64,000 nt of DNA from Candidatus Gastranaerophilales bacterium (GCA_944322945.1 CALUQN010000002.1:124001-188000); one strand, 5' to 3'. Shown: positions 1 to 9,045, counted from the stretch's first letter. The notes: a model not told the origin generated them from the sequence alone. Numbers and translations: made by a program.

Positions 1-1146
1 CGTTTGTTTTTGTAGAGATTTTTTGATTTTTACTAATATATTCACCAGATGCGGACAATAGTACTTTATCAATACTCTTGCTGCATAAACGGGATATGTC
101 CTCTTTAGCATTGTTTCTGCGTATGGTATTAACTCTTTCGGAAGAGTGTTTACACCTTTTTCCTTTATAAAATTTTTAACCCAATTATAATATTTCGCGG
201 CGCCTATTGCATCGTTTTGTATAAAATAATTATATGTGCTCAGGCTCGCCTGCTCTATCCTTTTCAGTATTATGCCGCGAATATTTTCATCATATCCTGA
301 TGCAAGTTTTTCCAGTGTCTTTATCCATTCCGGATAACAGTCATAATATTTAAACCGGTCTTTCATTAATGATTTTGCCCGGTTAGTTCTGTAAAAATAC
401 AACACTTCTGGTAAAATGTAAATCGCTTTGGCTTTCAATATACATTCCATGTAGAATGCAGTGTCTTCATGACAGGGTAAGTCTGAGAAAAACAACTTGT
501 TTTTCTGTAAAAATTCTCTTTTGTATAAACACTTCCAGACCGCTTCATTATTATTTATAAATTCAGGGTAATCTGTCCCGCTGAATATCTTATTGAACAA
601 GTAATTTTCCTTATAAACATACTCATATTCAAAGCTTTTTTTCTTATTATTATATTTTTGAAATGAAAAATTTATCATTTGAGGATGAAATTCATCAATA
701 ATATTTTTCATTTTTTCATACAAATTGCTTTTTACCCAATCGTCAGAGTCAAGAAAATGAATATATTCGCCGGCTGCATTCTGAACGCCAATATTGCGAG
801 CCGGTCCCGAACCCATCTTTGCTGCTTCTTTGATAATTTTTATACGACTGTCTTTTGCTGCGTAATCTTGCAGAATTTTTGAGGTCTCCTCCTCTGACGA
901 ATTATCCACACAAATAATCTCTATATTTGAATAGCTCTGGTTAATAACACTCTCAAGGCATTGTCTCAAATATTTTTTTGCATTATATACGGGAATAACC
1001 ACACTGATTAATAGGTTATCAGAGTTCTTCTCCTGAAAATTTCCAGCCGGAGCGTGTTTGATGGGATTGTCCCCTAAACGCTTGTCACTGATGCCTTTTA
1101 GCTGTTTTAGTGTTGATATTACGGATTTAAAAATTTTATTCGACAT
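1..1146 (-). CDS. Family 2 glycosyltransferase, 3' end outside the window
   Basis: The reading frame opens with ATG at 1146 and stays open for 382 codons to the window edge, so the C-terminus is missing. A GT-A fold core starts near residue 40 with ISVVIPVYNAKKYL, then a VDNSS stretch, PARNIG, and the FLDSDDW motif that carries the metal-binding aspartates. These are standard for GT2 enzymes that move nucleotide-sugar residues onto surface glycans or lipids. About 35 residues precede the domain and a helical tail follows it. It is the last gene of a minus-strand run beginning at 4604. The family is clear; donor and acceptor cannot be read from the sequence. Confidence 0.88.
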   Translation of the reverse strand, partial: MSNKIFKSVISTLKQLKGISDKRLGDNPIKHAPAGNFQEKNSDNLLISVVIPVYNAKKYLRQCLESVINQSYSNIEIICVDNSSEEETSKILQDYAAKDSRIKIIKEAAKMGSGPARNIGVQNAAGEYIHFLDSDDWVKSNLYEKMKNIIDEFHPQMINFSFQKYNNKKKSFEYEYVYKENYLFNKIFSGTDYPEFINNNEAVWKCLYKREFLQKNKLFFSDLPCHEDTAFYMECILKAKAIYILPEVLYFYRTNRAKSLMKDRFKYYDCYPEWIKTLEKLASGYDENIRGIILKRIEQASLSTYNYFIQNDAIGAAKYYNWVKNFIKEKGVNTLPKELIPYAETMLKRTYPVYAARVLIKYYCPHLVNILVKIKKSLQKQT

Positions 1147-1167
1147 TTGTAATTTTTTTTACCTATT

Positions 1168-1740
1168 TTACAAAGCTTGTTCGTCCAGTTTTTTGACCAA
1201 ATCTTTTACATGCTGGCTGACTGCCGGTGTTATCATAAGATCAGGCTCCATCATTACAAATTCATCCAGAGTTGTAATCGCGCGTGGAACTTCATTGTTT
1301 TCTGCGTACAAAAGCCCTACCATGATTTGATTTAGAGGATTTTCCGTGTCAGCTTTGTACTCTTGAATTTTCAAAGGTACGATGCCGCGAGCCTGATAGC
1401 ATTTTGCAAGATTTATATAATATCTGAAATTCAGCGGGTACTGCTTAATCGCACGTTCAAAACAATCCTGCGCGTAATCAGGATAACCTATTATCATATA
1501 GGCTTCCCCGAGGTTGTTATAAAAAACAGAACTTGCCTGTACGTTTGGACTCAGGCTTATTGCTATTTTATACTCCTGAATTGCGGCGTAATAGCATTTT
1601 TCTTCCATGTAATTCAACGCAATGTTGTTGTGCTCGTATGCGTTCGGAACCGCGTCAATTTCATAGGTTTCATTTCTTCTGTAACCCGAGCTTAAAATCA
1701 TTATACTCACCAGTAATACAAGCAGCGCAGTTTTTTTCAT
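1168..1740 (-). CDS. Exported TPR protein
   Basis: The 190-aa product begins with a short basic end and a hydrophobic stretch (MKKTALLVLLVSIMILSSG), which looks like a signal peptide or membrane anchor. No lipobox cysteine is visible. Two or three TPR-like units follow: one near EEKCYYAAIQEYKIAISLSP, one at NNLGEAYMIIGYPDYAQDCF, and a degenerate third. TPRs bind proteins, so a scaffold role at the envelope is plausible but inferred. An AGG stands just before the ATG. It lies between the metallo-hydrolase gene and the glycosyltransferase gene, in the same direction, and is probably cotranscribed with them. Confidence 0.8.
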   Translation of the reverse strand: MKKTALLVLLVSIMILSSGYRRNETYEIDAVPNAYEHNNIALNYMEEKCYYAAIQEYKIAISLSPNVQASSVFYNNLGEAYMIIGYPDYAQDCFERAIKQYPLNFRYYINLAKCYQARGIVPLKIQEYKADTENPLNQIMVGLLYAENNEVPRAITTLDEFVMMEPDLMITPAVSQHVKDLVKKLDEQAL

Positions 1741-1762
1741 ACCTAATTACCTTTTTAATTAT

Positions 1763-2698
1763 TTATTGCAAAAGGTCAAGTTCCAGCCCTTCGTATGCAA
1801 GGATTACCCTGTCGCCAAGCGGTTTGTATTGTTCTTTGATGCCGTTTAATTTTGTATCATCGTAGCCCGGATCAAAGTGGAAGAATACAAGCTTTTTCGC
1901 TTCGGTTTGGTTCTGGCACTCGATTGCCATATCGTAAGTTGAGTGTCCGTAGCCTTGTTTTGATACGAATGAGTTCAGATAATCTTCCGTTGTATATTGT
2001 GCATCGTGGATAAGCACATCGCAGTTTCTTGCAAAGTTCGCGAGTTTTTTATCACCGCCGAGGTAGCTTTCTTTGTCGGTTGCGTAGACAAGCACTTTAT
2101 CACGGTAGGTAATCTTGTAGATAAATACCCCCTCCTGCGGGTGGGCATAAGACTTGTAGCAGGTGATTAAAACGTCATCTTCTTCTATTTTTGTATCTTC
2201 CGGAGATTCTATTCTTTTTACAATCGGCGGGTAGCCGTGGCGGAGAATTATTCCCTCGTTTTCGTTCAAATCGTGGATGTTGAGGTTTCCTGCTATATCG
2301 CCAAGGTCAAGCGGGAATGATTTTCCGAAGAGAAGCTCTGCAAGTTCATCAGAGAGACTCTCGTTGTAATTCACGTTTCCGTATACATTCAGAATGCTTG
2401 ACGGAATATGGAGCGGACGGAAGAAGGTGAAACCTTGTATGTGATCCTGATGGATGTGCGAAATCAGGATTGTTGCTTTAATCGGTTCTCTTTCGTAAGG
2501 ATTTATGTTTGAGGCGATGTATTTTTCCATCAGGTCATTCCCGAGATTAATCAAGCCTGTTCCGGCGTCAAGAATTATCAAGTGACCGTTGACGTTTACT
2601 TCCACACAAGAAGTGTTCCCGCCGTATTCCAGATAATTTTTGTCTGCTATCGGGTAGCTCCCTCGCACTCCTCTAAATTTTATTTTAAATTCATTCAT
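1763..2698 (-). CDS. Metallo-beta-lactamase-fold hydrolase
   Basis: The 311-aa product carries the HxHxDH zinc motif as SHIHQDHIQG, preceded by the strand LIILDAGTGL typical of the MBL fold. Later metal-ligand regions appear at DVLIHDAQY and near the C-terminal FHFDPGYDD. The opening FRGVRGSYP resembles the cAMP phosphodiesterase/PhnP-like branch that cleaves phosphodiesters, but the substrate is not certain. A longer TTG-start reading from 2713 exists. I prefer ATG at 2698 because an AGG lies about 9 nt upstream, inside that extension. The gene follows the calcineurin-like phosphoesterase gene almost without a gap, so two different phosphodiesterase folds sit in one operon. Confidence 0.85.
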   Translation of the reverse strand: MNEFKIKFRGVRGSYPIADKNYLEYGGNTSCVEVNVNGHLIILDAGTGLINLGNDLMEKYIASNINPYEREPIKATILISHIHQDHIQGFTFFRPLHIPSSILNVYGNVNYNESLSDELAELLFGKSFPLDLGDIAGNLNIHDLNENEGIILRHGYPPIVKRIESPEDTKIEEDDVLITCYKSYAHPQEGVFIYKITYRDKVLVYATDKESYLGGDKKLANFARNCDVLIHDAQYTTEDYLNSFVSKQGYGHSTYDMAIECQNQTEAKKLVFFHFDPGYDDTKLNGIKEQYKPLGDRVILAYEGLELDLLQ

Positions 2699-2713
2699 AA
2701 CTTTTAACCTCAA

Positions 2714-3688
2714 CTATTTTTTGATTGTGTAAGTGTAAGATTGGTCTTTTTCTTCGCCGGTATAAATTGATGAAGAAAATACCAGAAGTTTTGCAAGTTT
2801 TTGGATATTCTTTTCGTTAGTCTCTTTCAGCTGTATATCAAAAACGACTTTGTTTCTGTAGTTTGTTATATTGATTATTCTGAATGCGTTCGGATAAGAC
2901 ACAAGCGCCGGCGTGCTTACATAGAGGATATTATCCTGCTGTGTAATCTTTGCGGCGTGGTAGTGACCTTGAAAAAGTGCTATCGGATTTTTGTATTTTT
3001 TCAGGATATTCTGCACCTCTGTTGCGTTCAAAAGTTTATGTCCGGCACTCGGGAAAGGTTCTACCACCGGCACGTGCATAAATATCAGTACAACATCTTT
3101 TTTGGATGCGGCAAGTTCTCTGTCCAGCCAGTCCAGCTGGTCTTTATCTATATAACCGTTAGAGGTCAGCCTGTCGCGGATTATTGTATCAAGCACTATA
3201 ACTTTGTAGCCTTTTTGAGGTACAAATGAGTAGTACGGCGAGTCAAACTTAAAGTTTGGATTTGCCTCGCGTATCATTTTGAGATAAACTTCCGGTGTTA
3301 GATATCCGCCCTGGCATGTGTCGTGATTTCCGAAAACCGTGTACCATGGCGCGTTGAGTTTTTGAGCGTGCGGAAGGAAGGCGCGGAGTTCTTTCTCAAA
3401 ATGTTTATCTATCTGGTCGCCTGTGAACATAACGAATGATACGTTAGGGGTTTGATTAATTTGTGCAACCGCATCGTCAAGAAGTTTGTCGGATTCTGCT
3501 ATCATTTTGAAAGAAGTGTTGTTTTCGCCTGTATAAAAATGGACATCGCTTACCTGCGCAAATTTAAGGTTTGATGCGCTATAGACCTGCAGCCCGCAAA
3601 GCATTACCGCAGTAAGTACCAGCGTAAACAGAGTATTTATGATTGTTTTCCAAAAATTATTTTTTTTGTGATGTTGTTTTCTTCTCAT
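2714..3688 (-). CDS. Membrane-anchored calcineurin-like metallophosphoesterase
   Basis: All dimetal phosphoesterase motifs are present in order: DVH, GDQID, GNHDT, a lone H in FMHVPV, and GHYH. This fits the calcineurin superfamily, near the CpdA/Icc-type branch. A basic N-terminus followed by one hydrophobic helix (TLFTLVLTAVMLCGL) suggests anchoring in the inner membrane with the enzyme outside the cytoplasm, where it would hydrolyse phosphate esters. Starts at 3709, 3700 and 3688 are possible; I chose 3688 because a GGAA lies about 8 nt upstream. The start overlaps the preceding TPR gene, implying translational coupling. The substrate is unknown. Confidence 0.85.
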   Translation of the reverse strand: MRRKQHHKKNNFWKTIINTLFTLVLTAVMLCGLQVYSASNLKFAQVSDVHFYTGENNTSFKMIAESDKLLDDAVAQINQTPNVSFVMFTGDQIDKHFEKELRAFLPHAQKLNAPWYTVFGNHDTCQGGYLTPEVYLKMIREANPNFKFDSPYYSFVPQKGYKVIVLDTIIRDRLTSNGYIDKDQLDWLDRELAASKKDVVLIFMHVPVVEPFPSAGHKLLNATEVQNILKKYKNPIALFQGHYHAAKITQQDNILYVSTPALVSYPNAFRIINITNYRNKVVFDIQLKETNEKNIQKLAKLLVFSSSIYTGEEKDQSYTYTIKK

Positions 3689-4604
3689 CTTCTGTTCCAT
3701 TAAAAACATTGTTGTTTTGAAGCATTGATTTTACTTCATTATACTTGTTTTTTAAAGCTATGTCGTCATCAGACAATATGATTGCTTTATCAAGATTTAA
3801 CAGTGCATTGTTATAATCGCCGAGTGCGTAATCACAAAGTCCTATATATTTGTAAATTTCCGAGGTTTTTATTTCATCGGATACTTCATCAAGGATTTTT
3901 TTAGCTTCGCGATAGTTGTTACGCTCGTATAGAATTTTTCCGTAAAGGTATTTGTAGGTGATATCTTCGTTGAGCGCGGCGGCTGTAATTATGTCATTTT
4001 CGGCGTCGCTTGCGTAACCCTGCTGGAGATTAATTTTTGCACGGAGCGCGTATGCGTAATCATCTTCGTTATTTATTACAAGATACTGGTTTAAGAAATC
4101 AATGGCATCAGCGTATTTGTCCATTGCGGCAAAGCATTCGGCAATTTTCAGGCAGCACTGCGTAAAGTTTGCGTTTTGTTTAAAGGCTTTGTTATAAAAA
4201 GAAACTGCCATTGAAGGATTATTATTTGAAAGGTAGTATTCCCCGAGAAAATAACTTGCCCAGTGGCTTCCTTTTTCGGATTCAGCTTTCAGGGTGTTGA
4301 GTTCATTTTGTAGGCTGCCTGCAAGTTTGTAGTCAGCTGCCTGCATAAGCGGCTTGTCAGAAGCTGTTATGTAGGAAGTCCGGTTTTTCCCGGAAACTAC
4401 TGTCTGCAGTCCGTGTTTAAGAGTTTGCGCCTGTCTGTTGGAAGGTTCAACCTGCAAAATTTTATCAAGGTAAACGATTGCGTTTTTGTAATGCCCCTGC
4501 GCGCAGTAATTTTTGGCAATATCCATATAATCGTCTGTTATTTCGCTAGCCATAACAGATGAACCAAACATTATCAAAAATAATAGTATTGATATTTTGC
4601 GCAT
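3657..4604 (-). CDS. Exported TPR-repeat protein heading a five-gene run
   Basis: This 315-aa protein has a signal peptide (MRKISILLFLIMFGSSVMA) and then about six TPR-like helix pairs, for example YMDIAKNYCAQGHYKNAIVY, YANALDF-like units, and YIGLCDYALGDYNNALLNLD near the C-terminus. It should fold as a periplasmic alpha-solenoid that binds other proteins; no catalytic motif is seen. It is the first gene of the run TPR, phosphoesterase, MBL hydrolase, TPR, GT2, and it overlaps the next gene. Its ATG lies 6 nt after a perfect -10 box with no Shine-Dalgarno sequence, so its mRNA is probably leaderless. Confidence 0.85.
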   Translation of the reverse strand: MRKISILLFLIMFGSSVMASEITDDYMDIAKNYCAQGHYKNAIVYLDKILQVEPSNRQAQTLKHGLQTVVSGKNRTSYITASDKPLMQAADYKLAGSLQNELNTLKAESEKGSHWASYFLGEYYLSNNNPSMAVSFYNKAFKQNANFTQCCLKIAECFAAMDKYADAIDFLNQYLVINNEDDYAYALRAKINLQQGYASDAENDIITAAALNEDITYKYLYGKILYERNNYREAKKILDEVSDEIKTSEIYKYIGLCDYALGDYNNALLNLDKAIILSDDDIALKNKYNEVKSMLQNNNVFNGTEDEKKTTSQKK

Positions 4605-4640
4605 AATGTAATTATATCACAAACGCCGGTTTAAGGGCAA
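4605..4640 (-). promoter_or_regulatory. Leaderless-type promoter for the TPR operon
   Basis: On the minus strand TTGCCC (4640-4635), an 18-nt spacer and TATAAT (4616-4611) form a sigma-70 promoter, with TGA just before the -10 box making it an extended -10. Six nt separate the -10 box from the ATG at 4604, so the expected transcription start is the A of the ATG. Confidence 0.7.
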
Positions 4641-4670
4641 ACACTATATTAGTGAATAGAACATTACATT

Positions 4671-4763
4671 GAGTGATCAAGTGACTAAGTGAACGGTCAG
4701 GCAGCACCTGACTTAGTTCCTCCCCCACATAGTGTGGGGGAGGATAGGTGGGGGGGGAAATGT
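4671..4763 (+). repeat. Intergenic repeat family A, copy 1
   Basis: The copy begins with 8-bp units (gtgatcaa, gtgactaa, gtgaacgg), followed by the hairpin GTCAGG-cagca-CCTGAC and an 11-bp GC-rich hairpin (CCTCCCCCACA-tag-TGTGGGGGAGG). The same order of parts recurs at 9046-9145, and the C-rich hairpin recurs inverted at 5155-5192. A further GTCAGGC-aat-GCCTGAC hairpin lies just downstream, near 4776-4792. No ORF covers it. Confidence 0.8.
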
Positions 4764-4840
4764 TAGTCACAGCAGGTCAGGCAATGCCTGACAGAAATGC
4801 GTCATATTTACACCCTCTCCTAATCTATGAGAGCGGGATG

Positions 4841-4865
4841 TCATGCTGAACTTGTTTCAGCATCT
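4841..4865 (+). repeat. Short palindrome S, copy 1
   Basis: TGCTGAA (4844-4850) pairs with TTCAGCA (4856-4862) around the loop cttgt. A second copy at 24849-24867 has CCCTGAA and TTCAGGG around the complementary loop. The two outer base pairs differ between copies, yet pairing is kept. Confidence 0.7.
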
Positions 4866-4875
4866 AAGCTTGAGG

Positions 4876-4986
4876 AGTGTTGGCAAGGTTTTCTGCGCGG
4901 CAAGATCCTGAACAGCTTGAAAATCTCGTTTTAATAAAAACGGATTTTCTACGCTTTCAGGATGACAGCAAACATGATGTTTGCAT
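4876..4986 (+). repeat. Intergenic palindromic repeat B, copy 1
   Basis: This stretch of about 110 bp matches 24872-24982 in inverted orientation with only a few differences. Its core folds on itself: GAAAATC followed by CGTTTT faces AAAACG followed by GATTTTC around an AT loop, with outer arms ATCCTGAA and TTCAGGAT. It looks like a REP/MITE-type element. No protein is encoded. Confidence 0.8.
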
Positions 4987-5154
4987 CATTACTATTTCCT
5001 CAAACTGAAATATCGCCTTTTGAAGATGTTCAAAAAATTTTGAAGCTCTTTTAAAATCCGGCTTTTGTAGCGCCCGTAAGACCTCACCCTGCCCACTCCT
5101 GATTCAGGAGAATGGGAAACGGACTTATCGTCCTAACGTCCTAACGTCTTTAAT

Positions 5155-5192
5155 CCCCCCACCTAACCTCCCCCGCAAGTGGGGAGGAACTA
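5155..5192 (-). repeat. Repeat A hairpin, inverted partial copy
   Basis: Reading the minus strand gives TTAGTTCCTCCCC, a short loop, GGGGAGG and TTAGGTGGGGGG. That matches the C-rich half of the copies at 4671 and 9046 in the opposite orientation. The 8-bp arrays on either side of it are of a different flavour from those next to the other copies. Confidence 0.7.
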
Positions 5193-5255
5193 ATGTAAAA
5201 GACTTAACGTCTTAACGTCCTATCGTCCTATCGTCGTTTTTTTAACATCTGCTGC

Positions 5256-7025
5256 CTACTGCTGACGCTGGAAAAATCCTGCTATTTCCTTATGCGGGAA
5301 AAATTTGCAAATCGGTCGCCCGTGAGGACACGTGTATGGCATTTCACATGTCCGCCATTTTTTGACAATTTCTGACATCTGCCAGGTTGATAGTTTTTGT
5401 CCTGCTTTTACTGCAGCTTTACAAGACGTCGTGATTAAGATTTTTTCTTCAAGCCCGTCTATATCGCCGTCAATATTCTCCAAAATATCTGCGAGAATTT
5501 CTTTTGGATTGACTTTTGCAAGCAGCTGAGGTACTTTTTTGAAAATAAGTTCATTTTCTTTCAAAAATTCTATCCCGTAGCCAAAGCGTTCAAATTTATC
5601 TATATTTTCTTTGATTAATTCCGCCTCAGTAGAAGATACCTCCAGCACATCAGATACAAAAAGCAGCTGTGATACTATATTTTTTTCTGATTTAAGTTTT
5701 TCGTAAATATAGCGTTCTTCTGCAATGTGCTGGTCGATAATTTCAAGCCCGTCCTCTTTTTCTACCAAAATATAGGTATTTTTATACTGCCCGATAATAT
5801 TTTCCTCAGGCTCCGGAACTTTTGTTTCCTGCTGAACAAACATTGGTTTTTGTTCAATATTTATCGGCTGGATAATCTGTTTTTCTTCGTTCACATAAAT
5901 TGTGTCATCAGCTTTGTCGACAAAAACATCGCGGTTTTGAAAACTTTTCTGCGGGAACCGGATTACGTCAGGTGCCGGCGTGTACTGTGGGGGCGGCGGT
6001 TCAATCGTGCTGTCCGGCTGAAATTTTTCCTGCTCTACGTAATTTGAAAGTCCTGCAATAACTGATGCGTATATGAAATTAAAAATTTGATTGGTATTTT
6101 TATATCGGACTTCTTTTTTTGTCGGGTGAACGTTTACGTCAACGTCGCCTGACGGAATTTCTAAATTCAAAACAATGAACGGATATTTGCCGCTTGCGAT
6201 TAGGTTTTTGTAAGCCATGTCAATCGCTTTTTGGAATACTGCGCACTTGACAACACGCCCGTTAATATACAGGTGATAACTTTTTTTGCTGGAGCGCGTG
6301 TAATCCGGTTTACTAACATAACCGCTGATTTTTAATCCTGCAAGTTCATCGGTTTTCAAAACTTCTTTCAGGTTATCGACAACTTCCTGCGAATATACTT
6401 CTTTTATACACTGTAGAAGGTTTCCCTGCCCTGTAGTTTTGAGGACTGTTTTGCCGTTGCGTTTGAGTTCAAAAGATATTTCCGGATGTGAAATCGCAAG
6501 GTTCTGGACAAGTTCCTGAATGTAGGAAAATTCTGTGTTGGGATTTTTCAAAAATTTTAAGCGAACAGGGATGTTATAAAATAAGTCTTTAACATCCATA
6601 ATAGTACCTACGGCACAGCCTGTTTCAGTTTTTGTGACCTCTGAATTTTCACACTTAACTTTTGTCCCGTGTTCAAAATCTTTTGTTCTTGTTGTGCAGG
6701 TAAGTTTTGCTATAGAAATTATACTAGACAGAGCCTCTCCGCGAAAACCAAGAGTATTTATAGCAAACAAATCTTCATCCGTTGAAATTTTGCTCGTTGC
6801 GTGTTTGGAAAAAGCTAGCATAATATCATCAGGATGAATTCCCGAACCGTTATCGGCAATTCTTATATCGCGGCATTCGTTTGTTATTTCAATACTTATT
6901 CTGGAAGCGCCGGCGTCTATAGAATTTTCCGTCAATTCTTTTACAACCGATGCCGGACGTTCTATAACCTCGCCCGCTGCTATCTGGTTTATTAAATGTG
7001 CTGATAATTGTTTTATTCTCTTCAT
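5256..7025 (-). CDS. mutL: DNA mismatch repair protein MutL (endonuclease type)
   Basis: The 589-aa product has the GHKL ATPase motifs near the N-terminus: IAAGEVIERPASVVKEL, ENSIDAGA, DNGSGI, HATSKI and GFRGEAL. The linker after about residue 330 is proline-rich. The C-terminal dimerisation domain has DQHIAEERYIYE, matching DQHA(X)2E(X)4E except Ile for Ala, plus CKAAVKAG and CPHGRP. These metal-site motifs mark MutL proteins that nick DNA, as in organisms without MutH. MutL couples MutS mismatch recognition to strand removal in the cytoplasm; no mutS is in the window. An AGGA precedes the ATG. The start lies 14 nt after the phosphate permease gene, so the two are probably cotranscribed. Confidence 0.97.
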   Translation of the reverse strand: MKRIKQLSAHLINQIAAGEVIERPASVVKELTENSIDAGASRISIEITNECRDIRIADNGSGIHPDDIMLAFSKHATSKISTDEDLFAINTLGFRGEALSSIISIAKLTCTTRTKDFEHGTKVKCENSEVTKTETGCAVGTIMDVKDLFYNIPVRLKFLKNPNTEFSYIQELVQNLAISHPEISFELKRNGKTVLKTTGQGNLLQCIKEVYSQEVVDNLKEVLKTDELAGLKISGYVSKPDYTRSSKKSYHLYINGRVVKCAVFQKAIDMAYKNLIASGKYPFIVLNLEIPSGDVDVNVHPTKKEVRYKNTNQIFNFIYASVIAGLSNYVEQEKFQPDSTIEPPPPQYTPAPDVIRFPQKSFQNRDVFVDKADDTIYVNEEKQIIQPINIEQKPMFVQQETKVPEPEENIIGQYKNTYILVEKEDGLEIIDQHIAEERYIYEKLKSEKNIVSQLLFVSDVLEVSSTEAELIKENIDKFERFGYGIEFLKENELIFKKVPQLLAKVNPKEILADILENIDGDIDGLEEKILITTSCKAAVKAGQKLSTWQMSEIVKKWRTCEMPYTCPHGRPICKFFPHKEIAGFFQRQQ

Positions 7026-7039
7026 AATTCATCCTGTCT

Positions 7040-8044
7040 TTACATAAAATGCGACATAAAGAAACTTTTGACTAAATTGTACTGTGTCAACAATACGACA
7101 ACAACAATTGATACGACCAGCCCGAAAGTAACTTTTGTCAAATCTTTAAAAATATGTTTGTACATTTTTTTCGGGGATTCAAACCGCAGCCTGTGGTACA
7201 GAGCAATTTCACGTCCCGCAAGCAGTCCCACAAATACCCACGTCGTTGACATAGGAACATTGTTCAGCTGTATAAAATACAACAGCAAAAATGCGTAAAT
7301 TAAATCAATAATAGTTGCGGAGCGGGGGTCTTGAACATTGGTTTTCATTTTAACAATTTTTTGAATTTCTCCGCCCCGTTTATAAGCTACAACCCAGAGG
7401 AATGCGCAGAATGCTGTCAGTACAAAAACTAATTCTCCCAAAGAGGCTTTTCTTGGCAGATATACGAATAAATTAGCCGCATCCTGCATAAGCCATTGTG
7501 ACCACAAAAAAGCGGTTGAAAGCCATTTTGCAGCTATCCACCACTTGGAAATTTTTTCTTTCTGGGTGTAATAAAAATATCTTTCAACAGGTCTTGCGAT
7601 GATTGAATAGATAATTATTGCGGATATTATTGCAATTATATACCCCAGAATTGACTTTGTAAGTATCATTCCGATAACTTCTACATTGCTTGCGGAAAAT
7701 ATACTCAAAATCAAAAATGTGGTAGAAACCGGAATGCCGTATCTGGTAAGGAATAACAAGATTATAGGCGGTAGTACATGTACAAGTGTAAAATGATCCG
7801 GAAACGGAATTCTTTCTAACCGACCGAAAGACATATCACCGTCATTAATCATCCAGCCAAGTGTAATTGTAAGGATTAGAACAGCACTTGTAAAAGACCA
7901 GATAACCCACGTCGGAAATTTTTTACTTGAACTTAAATATGTGCCCAGAGTCTGAATTACATCATTTGATACGCAGGAATACATAGAAATCAGGAAACCT
8001 GCTATCATATAGAATGTACTTAACGTAAAGGGCTGTGAGAACAT
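7040..8044 (-). CDS. PiT-family inorganic phosphate permease
   Basis: The 334-aa protein is almost entirely membrane helices. It has two inverted-repeat signatures of the PiT family: an ND motif (CVSNDVIQTLG) near the N-terminus, then PVSTTFLI and, in the second half, NNVPMSTTWVFVG. PiT carriers import phosphate using a cation gradient across the inner membrane. At 334 aa it is shorter than many members and lacks a large central cytoplasmic loop. A strong Shine-Dalgarno (GGAGG) sits 5 nt before the ATG. It is the upstream partner of mutL and divergent from the methyltransferase gene; no PhoU-like gene is adjacent. Sulfate transport cannot be excluded. Confidence 0.85.
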   Translation of the reverse strand: MFSQPFTLSTFYMIAGFLISMYSCVSNDVIQTLGTYLSSSKKFPTWVIWSFTSAVLILTITLGWMINDGDMSFGRLERIPFPDHFTLVHVLPPIILLFLTRYGIPVSTTFLILSIFSASNVEVIGMILTKSILGYIIAIISAIIIYSIIARPVERYFYYTQKEKISKWWIAAKWLSTAFLWSQWLMQDAANLFVYLPRKASLGELVFVLTAFCAFLWVVAYKRGGEIQKIVKMKTNVQDPRSATIIDLIYAFLLLYFIQLNNVPMSTTWVFVGLLAGREIALYHRLRFESPKKMYKHIFKDLTKVTFGLVVSIVVVVLLTQYNLVKSFFMSHFM

Positions 8045-8165
8045 TAATTCCTCCGTTCAACATTAATTTACTCCAAAAACAATTTCATCTAAATGTTTGA
8101 TTACAAATTTGAAACATTTCTATAAGATAAATCTGTAAAAGGGAATATCAGGGGGAGAGAGTACT

Positions 8166-9041
8166 TTGGCTAAGTTAAAAACAAACACAAAATTAAAACC
8201 GTCTAAAAAAGCTGACTTACAGGTAGTAAAACCTGTCAAAACCACAAAATACAGCGATATAGACCTTAATAACTGGAAGAATTACCCGCACATAAAAACC
8301 GACACCCTCTGGGAATTTCCGAGCCGTCTTAAAGAAGGCGGACACTCCAATGAGTATCACGGGAATTATATCCCGCAGATTGCGCAGCAATTGTACGAAA
8401 GATTTACTAAAAAAAATGATATCGTCCTTGACCTGTTTTTTGGCTCAGGCACATCTGGAATCGAGGCGATAAATATGGGCAGACGCTGTATAGGTGTGGA
8501 ATTAAAAGAAGACCTTGCCGAAAAAGTATCTGAAAAATTTACACCCAAACAGCTGGTAACAGATGTGAATATTATATGTGCTGATTCCGCATCAGAACTT
8601 GCCAGAGAAAAAGTTCAGGCAAGATTGGAAATTATGGGGGAAGAACAGGCGCAAATGCTTATCCTACACCCGCCTTATGATGACATAATAAAATTCTCCG
8701 ATAAAAAAGAAGACTTATCTAACTGTGAATCAACAGAACAGTTTTATGACCTGTTTGAAAAAGTTGCCCAAAATGGCTATGATTTGTTGGAAAAAGGTCG
8801 TTTTGCCGCATTAATCATTGGCGACAGCTACAAAAATTCCGAAGTGCAGCCGCTCGGGTTTGAATGTATGGCAAGAATGATGAAACTCGGTTTCAGACTT
8901 AAAGGCATTATTGTAAAAGATATTCAGGGCAACGAAAGAGCAAAAGGCAAGACGGCTAACCTCTGGAGATACAGAGCCCTTGCCGGCGGATTTTTCATCT
9001 TCAAGCATGAATACGTTATGCTTTTTCAGAAAGTAAAATAA
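8166..9041 (+). CDS. Orphan DNA methyltransferase (N4-cytosine/N6-adenine type)
   Basis: The 291-aa product starts with TTG, preceded by GGGGGAG about 10 nt upstream. After a lysine-rich N-terminus, motif I for S-adenosylmethionine appears as DLFFGSGTSG (about 89-98) with an acidic residue in IGVEL. The catalytic motif IV reads HPPY (168-171) in place of the usual D/N/S-PPY. This order of motifs fits amino-methyltransferases acting on DNA. No endonuclease or specificity gene is nearby, so it may be a solitary epigenetic methylase rather than half of a restriction pair. The target base and sequence cannot be told. An RNA substrate is a less likely alternative. Confidence 0.72.
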   Translation: MAKLKTNTKLKPSKKADLQVVKPVKTTKYSDIDLNNWKNYPHIKTDTLWEFPSRLKEGGHSNEYHGNYIPQIAQQLYERFTKKNDIVLDLFFGSGTSGIEAINMGRRCIGVELKEDLAEKVSEKFTPKQLVTDVNIICADSASELAREKVQARLEIMGEEQAQMLILHPPYDDIIKFSDKKEDLSNCESTEQFYDLFEKVAQNGYDLLEKGRFAALIIGDSYKNSEVQPLGFECMARMMKLGFRLKGIIVKDIQGNERAKGKTANLWRYRALAGGFFIFKHEYVMLFQKVK

Positions 9042-9045
9042 TATT

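Larger units (their letters stand above)
4641..5255. other. Gene-free interval rich in repeats
   Basis: Upstream of the TPR operon promoter, I see no credible gene between the start of that operon and the end of mutL. Besides repeats A, S and B, it holds arrays of an 8-bp unit near 5129-5150 (cgtcctaa repeated) and 5201-5235 (variants of taacgtcc and tatcgtcc). The two genes that border it read away from and towards it on the minus strand, so repeat sequence separates two transcription units. Confidence 0.7.

Noticed and set aside
4641-5255. CRISPR array among the repeats
   Set aside because: The repeats are palindromic or 8-bp tandem units without regular 25-40 bp spacers, and no cas gene is present.
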